Below, piece after piece: positions 14,834 through 20,375 of a DNA stretch of 20,375 bases. The DNA is taken from assembly GCA_030431355.1 (NCBI GenBank), contig JAUIJG010000035.1, positions 1 to 20,375 on the forward strand. Direction: 5' to 3'. A program made the translations under genes and the position numbers. Under the pieces are notes generated by a model, which saw only the letters and a list, made by a program, of their open reading frames with translations, did not search any database and was not told the origin of the DNA. Each line of letters begins with the position of its first letter. The stretch's first letter is position 1. The stretch comes from a bacterium. Its GTDB lineage: Bacteria; Cyanobacteriota; Vampirovibrionia; Obscuribacterales; Obscuribacteraceae.

Positions 14834-14855
14834 GACCAATCCGATTTGATTGGTT
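14834..14855 (-). other. Hairpin in the 5' leader of tRNA-Gly
   Basis: CCAATC (14836-14841) and GATTGG (14848-14853) pair around a 6-nt loop, extended by A-T and G-T pairs, directly before the tRNA 5' end. If the promoter at 14861-14890 is correct the hairpin is in the transcribed leader, close to the RNase P cut site. Confidence 0.4.
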
Positions 14856-14860
14856 CAAAG

Positions 14861-14890
14861 ATACTATCACTAAGATATCGGATATGGCAA
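14861..14890 (-). promoter_or_regulatory. Candidate promoter for tRNA-Gly
   Basis: On the minus strand TTGCCA (14890-14885) and TAGTAT (14866-14861) are 18 bp apart; matches are 5/6 and 4/6. The predicted leader is about 23 nt. The -35 hexamer is identical to that proposed for the initiator tRNA. Confidence 0.4.
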
Positions 14891-15036
14891 TCCTGAGAGT
14901 ATCAGAGTTAAGCAAATCAAAGCCCGGGATCTCTTTGCAAGCACTCGATTCCATTGTAATAGACCGCTAAGGATGATAAGTTCTATTAGTTCGTAGTTAT
15001 GGACCGGAGCACGCTTAGTTCCGGCGGGAAATTATT

Positions 15037-16191
15037 ATGCTTTTGACCAGAGGTGTTATGACTAAAGTGCACAATCCACCCAAGGACCTGGTTCCCCCCC
15101 ATGTTCAAAAATTGATGCCCTACAAACCCGGCAAGCCTCCTACGGAACTACAAAAAGAACTGGGTATCGAAGAATTTATAAATCTAGCATCCAACGAGAA
15201 CCCGCTGGGTCCGCCGGAAAGCGCCCTGAAAGCAATCAAGGAATCAAGCAATCTAATCCATAGGTATCCGGAGGTCGGTGGTCTCAAACTGAGACAGGCC
15301 CTGGCTGCCCACTACAACGTCAAAGTAGAAAACGTTGCTATCGGCTCCGGTTCGGAAAGCATTCTCGCCAACACCATCCGTGCTTTTCTCCACAAAGACG
15401 ATGAGGTGATAACCGCCGATGGTACCTTTATCGGTTTCTATGTCCTGATCAATGCCCAGGGCATCAAACTAAACAAAGTGCCGCTAAAAGACTATCGTTT
15501 CGACCTGGATGCTATTGCAGCAGCCATTAACGAGAAAACTAAAATAGTTTATCTCTGCAATCCAAATAACCCCACGGGCACCATATTCGATAGAACCGAG
15601 TTCGAAAAATTTATGAATAAGGTTCCCGAACATGTGCTGGTCATATTGGACGAAGCCTATTTCGAGTTTACCCGGGGAGATGTCGATTTCCCTAACTCCA
15701 TGCAGTACAGATTGGACAATGTTCTAACCTTGAGAACCTTTTCCAAAGCTTACGGAATGGCAGGTATAAGAGTCGGATACGGGCTCGGTCACGAGATGCT
15801 GATCGACTATATCAACCGCATCAAGCTACCATTCGAACCGAGTGTGGTGGCACAAGCTGCTGCCCTGGCGGCCCTGGAAGACAAAGAGTACTTAAGCAAA
15901 ACCCTGGAAGTTAACAGCTCCGGCATGGCTTATCTATCCAAAGAGCTGGATAATCTAGGTCTCAACCGTGTAGACTCCTCCGCTAATTTCATTCTGGTGG
16001 AAATGAATTCCCCGGAAAAAGTCAGCTATATAAATGATCAACTGCTAAGAAGGGGCATAGCCATACGTCCCCTGACAGCCTTCGGACTGCCCGGTTGTTT
16101 CAGAATAACCATTGGTCTGGAAGAGGAAAACCATAGACTGGTAGCGGCTCTCAAAGAATTAGCTCTCCAACCCGGTTGCCAACAGCAATAG
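15037..16191 (+). CDS. hisC: Histidinol-phosphate aminotransferase
   Basis: The 384-aa PLP enzyme (fold-type I, class II aminotransferase) converts imidazole-acetol phosphate and glutamate to histidinol phosphate in histidine synthesis. Family landmarks are ASNENPLGPP (51-60), HRYPE (75-79), NPNNPTGT (175-182), ILDEAYFEF (203-211) and TFSKAYGMAGIRVGYG (234-249) with PLP-binding Lys237. Length is typical. Two starts are possible: ATG 15037 (used here, no good SD) and ATG 15058, seven residues in, with AGAGG four bases upstream. Some HisC-like enzymes also use aromatic amino acids, so that role is possible. No other his gene is in the window. A weak stem (CCGGA/TCCGG, 15004-15024) lies in the leader; no promoter was convincing. 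Confidence 0.93.
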   Translation: MLLTRGVMTKVHNPPKDLVPPHVQKLMPYKPGKPPTELQKELGIEEFINLASNENPLGPPESALKAIKESSNLIHRYPEVGGLKLRQALAAHYNVKVENVAIGSGSESILANTIRAFLHKDDEVITADGTFIGFYVLINAQGIKLNKVPLKDYRFDLDAIAAAINEKTKIVYLCNPNNPTGTIFDRTEFEKFMNKVPEHVLVILDEAYFEFTRGDVDFPNSMQYRLDNVLTLRTFSKAYGMAGIRVGYGLGHEMLIDYINRIKLPFEPSVVAQAAALAALEDKEYLSKTLEVNSSGMAYLSKELDNLGLNRVDSSANFILVEMNSPEKVSYINDQLLRRGIAIRPLTAFGLPGCFRITIGLEEENHRLVAALKELALQPGCQQQ

Positions 16192-16285
16192 CGAATCTTG
16201 TCTTAAGTCGGGCTCATTTAGGACCAGGTTGTTCTAGAATGAGCTCCACAAGTTCAAACCCGTGTTTACTGGAGTAACTAATAAT

Positions 16286-16759
16286 ATGACAACTAATCTA
16301 CTAAACAAAACTGAGATCAAAGCTACCTGGGATCTTGAAAAAATTCAGGAACTCAATGCTCGCGGCTTCGCCAACACAATGATGGCAGCCATGGAAGTTC
16401 TCGGTAAGCATGGCGAAGAAGCTATGAAAGAATTCCAGGCTAAAACCAGAGAGCCTATGGTTAAAATGCTCAAAGAGATGGGCGTTAAAACACCTATCGA
16501 ACTGGTTAAAGCTAAAGCTGAATACGAAACCAACCTCTTCGGCAGCAAAATTGAAATCCACGGCGACGAAAAAGAAGCTCACCTCACATACCTGAGCTGC
16601 GCAATGTGGAACAACATGAAAACCTGCCTCACCAAAGAACAGCAAGAAGGCATGGGCGAGTGCTGGCAAGCATGCGTATCCGCTTTCGCTAAAGAATTCG
16701 GTTTCACCGGTGAAGTCAAAATGGAAGGCGAAATCGCCACCATCATCTTCCGCAAGTAA
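16286..16759 (+). CDS. Small soluble protein with four clustered Cys, probably highly expressed
   Basis: The 157-aa protein has an N-terminal helical half (15-85, Met/Ala/Lys/Glu-rich) and a C-terminal half with Cys105, Cys114, Cys126 and Cys130 (C-x8-C-x11-C-x3-C) before a terminal strand pair, GEVKMEGEIATIIFRK. The layout is reminiscent of DUF6125/L-2-amino-thiazoline-carboxylate hydrolase-type proteins, but this is only a resemblance in pattern. Codon use is strongly biased (nearly all Lys AAA, Glu GAA, Gly GGC, many Ala GCT), unlike the neighbours, which suggests high expression. ATG 16286 is preferred to GTG 16262, since GGAG lies 11 bp upstream. It sits alone, 94 bp after hisC and before a strong terminator. 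No signal peptide; the cysteines could bind metal. Function unknown. Confidence 0.78.
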   Translation: MTTNLLNKTEIKATWDLEKIQELNARGFANTMMAAMEVLGKHGEEAMKEFQAKTREPMVKMLKEMGVKTPIELVKAKAEYETNLFGSKIEIHGDEKEAHLTYLSCAMWNNMKTCLTKEQQEGMGECWQACVSAFAKEFGFTGEVKMEGEIATIIFRK

Positions 16760-16805
16760 GCTGGATCTCAAACAATCGAAATTAGGTCATCGACCTGAAT
16801 TCAAT

Positions 16806-16834
16806 AAGAGCCCGGGTATAATGCCCGGGCTTTT
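16806..16834 (+). terminator. Intrinsic terminator after the 16286 gene
   Basis: AGCCCGGG (16809-16816) pairs with CCCGGGCT (16824-16831) around a 7-nt loop, extended by flanking AA/TT pairs and followed by TTTT. It lies 47 bp after the stop. On the minus strand it lies just beyond the stop of the convergent gene but the T-tract is weaker there, so it works best rightward. Confidence 0.85.
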
Positions 16835-16854
16835 GCTTGAATCAAAAAGGAGTC

Positions 16855-17547
16855 TCATCTGAGCAGGTCAGCCATTCCGTCGGCAGCAGAGTCTTGAATC
16901 AACAACTCCATCTCGCTCTCAACTTTTTTATAGCCGGCAGGAACAGTAAACATTTTCTCCGGTAGAGTTTGTCTTTTGTAAGAGACAACTTGCCATTCTA
17001 CTAATGGGGTCGTGCCGCTCCGGATGGAAGCGATCTTCAACGGCAACCCTGATCCTTCCGGAACGTTCATCACCTTGCTGACAAAAGCGGTAACTTTGTC
17101 CGGGATAACTAAATCCGTGGTCATCCAGAACTCCCGTTTATACCCGGGCTTTCTTGAAGGCGCCTGATATCTGAAAGTCTTAAAGCCGGCAAGGGTAGCC
17201 GGTTTGCCAACCCGGGCGAAACTACGGCGATTTGTTGAACCATAGCGTTTCATCCAGGTTTCATAGGGCATCCGAGTGTATTTCTTGGTTGAAGTGTTGA
17301 GCACCACAGCATCGAAATCAGGAGCTTTCAACACAGCCGTAAATGACTTGTGATTGAACCTTACTCCAGTTGGGGAAAGGTACATCACCTGATGTCCTCC
17401 CCTATCAGAGCGAATGTCGAAGACCCATCCCTTGTCCGACTTCTTAGAAGAACGACCATGGACAGCGTTTGTGGAGAGGCCCGCCAGAAAGGCTAACATC
17501 GCCACTGTCACCATAAAAGTTGAATAAATCCGTTTGTTGTTCGCCAT
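16855..17547 (-). CDS. Exported DUF4412-like protein
   Basis: The 230-aa product has a signal peptide (1-31, hydrophobic 9-24, TNAVHG near cleavage). The mature part has the run of strands typical of DUF4412-like periplasmic proteins: a residue stretch equivalent to a bound-state report (FDAVVLNTSTKKYTRMPYETW, described here by its key VLN-x5-YTRMPY pattern), TLAGFKTFRY (118-127), EFWMTTDLVIPD (139-150), LPLKI (168-172) and a terminal FTVPAGYKKVE (200-210), which is the usual end of this domain. Start ATG 17547 was chosen because the frame upstream to 17919 runs through the start of the divergent kinase gene and a TATAAT -10 box lies at 17576-17581. The gene is divergent from the kinase with only 58 bp between starts. 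Function unknown. Confidence 0.75.
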   Translation of the reverse strand: MANNKRIYSTFMVTVAMLAFLAGLSTNAVHGRSSKKSDKGWVFDIRSDRGGHQVMYLSPTGVRFNHKSFTAVLKAPDFDAVVLNTSTKKYTRMPYETWMKRYGSTNRRSFARVGKPATLAGFKTFRYQAPSRKPGYKREFWMTTDLVIPDKVTAFVSKVMNVPEGSGLPLKIASIRSGTTPLVEWQVVSYKRQTLPEKMFTVPAGYKKVESEMELLIQDSAADGMADLLR

Positions 17548-17575
17548 GGGTATAAAAGAGAAGGTTACTTGCAGC

Positions 17576-17581
17576 ATTATA
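17576..17581 (-). promoter_or_regulatory. Candidate -10 box for the DUF4412-like gene
   Basis: A perfect TATAAT on the minus strand would start transcription near 17569, 22 bp before ATG 17547. The matching -35 region is poor (about 3/6). It lies in the 58-bp gap shared with the divergent kinase gene. Confidence 0.35.
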
Positions 17582-17605
17582 AACAGCCAGAGAATATATT
17601 GCCCG

Positions 17606-19903
17606 ATGACTGATCCCCCAGGCTCCAACGCTAAGGAAGAAAAAGAACCACAAGCGGTTCTAGCCGGTCTGAAGGCTGCAGAGATCTGCTCTAAATGCGG
17701 ACTTCCGCACCGGGGAAAGGTGGCGATTTGCCAGGCGGATGTGGCTGACAATACCCCCTTGCTGCCGGGGAGGCGAAAAGACTCCTGGAACCAATTCGAG
17801 CAAGATGAAGAAAACGAAGACACCGTCAGATGCAATTTAGATTCCGGCATTTCCGAAGAACTCTCCCCAGAAGAGGAGAAAAACCCTTCTCCCATTGACC
17901 TGGCCGATCTAATCGACATAGAGGAACAGTCACCGGAAGATCTGGTGGGTCACACCCTGGTCAATAAATATGCCCTCCTGGCTCTCATCGGAAAAGGTGG
18001 GATGAGCGCTGTATACAGGGCCAAAGATCTCAAACTGAATAAAATGCTGGCGGTAAAACTGATGCTTCCCCATCTCGCCTCCCAGAACATCAACGCCAAA
18101 CGATTCCAGATAGAAGCCCAGGCCGCCAGCAGCCTCTATCATCCTAATCTGATAGCCACCCATGACTATGGGGTGACTGACAGGGGCATGCCTTACATAG
18201 CAATGGATCTGGTGGACGGAAAGTCACTATCCGAAGTGCTCAAGGAAGATGGTGCTCTACCGATAAAGAGAGCCATACCCATATTCATTCAAATCTGCGA
18301 TGCCCTGGCCCATGCCCACGGCAAAAATGTTTTGCACCGGGATTTGAAGCCGAGCAATGTGATGCTCACCACCACCGGCAGTCAGTTAGACTTCGTCAAA
18401 CTGGTGGACTTTGGAATTGCAAAAGTTCTTCCGGAGAATGATAACGACAGAGCGGCAGAGCTGACGAAAACAGGTGAGATCTTCGGCTCTCCCCAATATA
18501 TGAGCCCGGAACAATGTACTTCGGGGGCTTTAGATGCACGCTCCGATATCTATTCCATGGGTTGTTTGATGTATGAGGTGATAGCAGGGGCGCCACCGTT
18601 TAAAAGCGACAATGTGATGGAGATACTGTTCGCCCAAATGAACGAGTCTCCACCAGGCTTTAAGCAGGTGGATGCCAACCTGGAAATCCCCCAGAATTTA
18701 CAGCTGATCATCTATCGGTGCCTGGCAAAAGATCCTGAGGAGCGCTATCAATCAGCTTCCGAACTTGCCCAGGAGCTGAATAAGTTCAATCAAAAAGCAA
18801 CCTATATCTTCATCAGAAATGTCCAGGCGAAGTGGCAGGTCTTTAAGCTCAAGCGAAGACCTATGAAAAGAAGGGAGAGAAAATATTTGCTGGTGACCCT
18901 GGCTCTCAGTCTATTGTTGGCTGCTGCTGCGGGCAAACTCATAAGCGACTACTGGGTCGATGACTCTCTCGGCAAGCTCACTCTCAAACAAGCGTTCATG
19001 CCGACTCCTGTCCCCGAATCTACTATTTCCACCGACAAATTAGTACTTTCACGGGCAATGGAATCCGGAATCAGCAAACGATTGGAGCGCCTGGGTCCGC
19101 ACCCCGACAGGGAAGCGCTAGGTCTGATCGCCAGCGATTCAGAGAAGGTAGCTCGAAGCTACATGTCTTACGGTGAATTTGATCTTGCCAGAAAATACTT
19201 TCAGCTGAGCATAGATCTGCTCAAAAGATTCGATAATACCGGTGAGTCAAATCGGTCTTACACCAGTACTTTCGCAAAAATTCAGATCGGCAATTGTTTT
19301 TTTGCTAGTGGTGCCTACTCCAGGGCTATTCCTTACTACAAGGAAGGAATAGAAACTCTGACGCTGTTCGGAGAAGGAAGTCGAGACAAATCCTACCTGA
19401 TTGAAACTCTGATTTATAAAGCCTCTGCTGAGTATGCGGCGGGCGAATTTAACGACTCGATCAAGACTTTCAAAAGACTCTTGAAGGTGATTCCCGAAGC
19501 AGACATTAAACCAGGGAAGGAAAAACTGGCGCTTATATACTCCCAACTGGCCGACTGTTATAGACTGAAAGGCAATTTTAATACAGCGATTGAATACTAC
19601 CAGAAGGCTCTGAAAAACTTCAAAGCCTCTCCTTCGCTTAGCACTACCGGTGACACTACCGCTTACAACCGCTACCTGATGGCTTCGTACTTACAAGGCT
19701 ATTGTCAGTATAGACTGAACAACTTTGATGAAGCGGCCAGGCTCTATGAACAAGTATTGCCAGGGCTCAAAGGAGCAGAAGAGAAAAGAGAGTTGCGAAC
19801 TAAGGCGCTCGCTCAATATGCGGATATACTCTGGCAAAAAGGCTCCCTGGCTCGCTCATTGGAGATAAGCTTGAAAGCCAGGGAGTTAAAGAGACTGGAT
19901 TAG
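17606..19903 (+). CDS. Ser/Thr protein kinase with N-terminal zinc site, TM segment and TPR sensor region
   Basis: The 765-aa protein has, in order: a short Cys/His cluster (Cys28, Cys31, His35, Cys42) likely to bind zinc; an acidic linker (65-112); a Hanks-type kinase domain (122-393) with IGKGGMSAVY (128-137), ATP-binding Lys151, HRDLKPSN (244-251, Asp246), DFG (268-270) and SPQYMSPEQC (295-304); one membrane segment (about 427-445); and a long helical C-terminal part with TPRs (about 510-760, for example AIPYYKEG, AIEYYQKAL, AARLYEQVL). The topology puts the kinase in the cytoplasm and the TPRs outside, as a likely sensor or docking part. ATG 17606 is preferred to a TTG at 17534, whose extra 24 residues overlap the divergent gene. 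All catalytic residues are present. Targets are unknown. Confidence 0.93.
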   Translation: MTDPPGSNAKEEKEPQAVLAGLKAAEICSKCGLPHRGKVAICQADVADNTPLLPGRRKDSWNQFEQDEENEDTVRCNLDSGISEELSPEEEKNPSPIDLADLIDIEEQSPEDLVGHTLVNKYALLALIGKGGMSAVYRAKDLKLNKMLAVKLMLPHLASQNINAKRFQIEAQAASSLYHPNLIATHDYGVTDRGMPYIAMDLVDGKSLSEVLKEDGALPIKRAIPIFIQICDALAHAHGKNVLHRDLKPSNVMLTTTGSQLDFVKLVDFGIAKVLPENDNDRAAELTKTGEIFGSPQYMSPEQCTSGALDARSDIYSMGCLMYEVIAGAPPFKSDNVMEILFAQMNESPPGFKQVDANLEIPQNLQLIIYRCLAKDPEERYQSASELAQELNKFNQKATYIFIRNVQAKWQVFKLKRRPMKRRERKYLLVTLALSLLLAAAAGKLISDYWVDDSLGKLTLKQAFMPTPVPESTISTDKLVLSRAMESGISKRLERLGPHPDREALGLIASDSEKVARSYMSYGEFDLARKYFQLSIDLLKRFDNTGESNRSYTSTFAKIQIGNCFFASGAYSRAIPYYKEGIETLTLFGEGSRDKSYLIETLIYKASAEYAAGEFNDSIKTFKRLLKVIPEADIKPGKEKLALIYSQLADCYRLKGNFNTAIEYYQKALKNFKASPSLSTTGDTTAYNRYLMASYLQGYCQYRLNNFDEAARLYEQVLPGLKGAEEKRELRTKALAQYADILWQKGSLARSLEISLKARELKRLD

Positions 19904-19925
19904 ACTGGTCTTTAGAGTCGACTAT

Positions 19926-20375
<450 letters not shown>

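Noticed and set aside
15004..15024. Leader hairpin before hisC as a T-box or attenuator
   Set aside because: No T-box core, no run of His codons and no terminator stem; only a 6-bp stem is present.
16212..16244. GCTCATT/AATGAGC stem after hisC as a terminator
   Set aside because: Long 19-nt loop and no T-tract; at most a weak leader structure of the next gene.
16817..16822. TATAAT in the terminator loop as a promoter
   Set aside because: It lies in the 7-nt loop of a clear terminator with no -35 box and no rightward gene after it.
17548..17919. Upstream extension of the DUF4412-like frame by 124 codons
   Set aside because: It runs antisense through the first 300 bases of the kinase gene, its residues are Ser-rich without domain pattern, and the signal peptide begins at ATG 17547.

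Overview
The window carries 21 protein-coding genes (two cut by the window edges) and two tRNA genes, packed with short gaps. The content fits a Gram-negative, free-living heterotroph of mid GC content. It has a Kdo-activating enzyme (outer membrane LPS), several signal-peptide proteins, Hanks-type kinases, TPR proteins and a Tic20-like membrane protein. This mix resembles non-photosynthetic relatives of cyanobacteria (Vampirovibrionia/Melainabacteria, Obscuribacterales-like), but that placement is an inference; no rRNA or marker gene is present to settle it.

Region 1 (1-3537): the tail of an M48-type peptidase ending in a zinc ribbon, converging on a leftward set of diguanylate cyclase, coiled-coil/zinc-ribbon protein and bestrophin-type channel with 36-39 bp gaps, which looks like one transcript. 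Region 2 (3649-4900): a rightward pair of a Tic20-like membrane protein and an exported protein with an acidic linker and TPR-like end, behind a good sigma70-type promoter. Region 3 (4908-8798): a leftward run of an unknown 173-aa protein, glycerophosphodiester phosphodiesterase, membrane-anchored metallophosphoesterase with altered metal motifs, and a membrane-anchored Ser/Thr kinase. Region 4 (9053-10747): rightward kdsB and an exported protein whose promoter is overlapped by a dyad. Region 5 (10762-14830): leftward exported TPR protein, dtd, a second TPR-like protein, a threonine/serine dehydratase and tRNA-Gly(TCC), with the rightward initiator tRNA between dtd and the TPR-like gene. Region 6 (15037-16834): rightward hisC and a small, codon-biased, Cys-containing protein with a clear intrinsic terminator. 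Region 7 (16855-20375): a leftward exported DUF4412-like protein divergent from a large zinc-site/kinase/TM/TPR protein, then the C-terminal part of 4-hydroxyphenylpyruvate dioxygenase on the minus strand.

Themes: two receptor-like Ser/Thr kinases and one c-di-GMP synthase in 20 kb point to signalling-rich regulation; five genes encode exported or membrane-anchored proteins of unknown role; housekeeping genes (hisC, dtd, kdsB, dehydratase, hpd, tRNAs) are scattered singly rather than in pathway operons. No mobile element, CRISPR array, phage gene or defence system was found. Several genes start at TTG or GTG with good Shine-Dalgarno sequences, and several convergent gene pairs are separated by only 7-29 bp.
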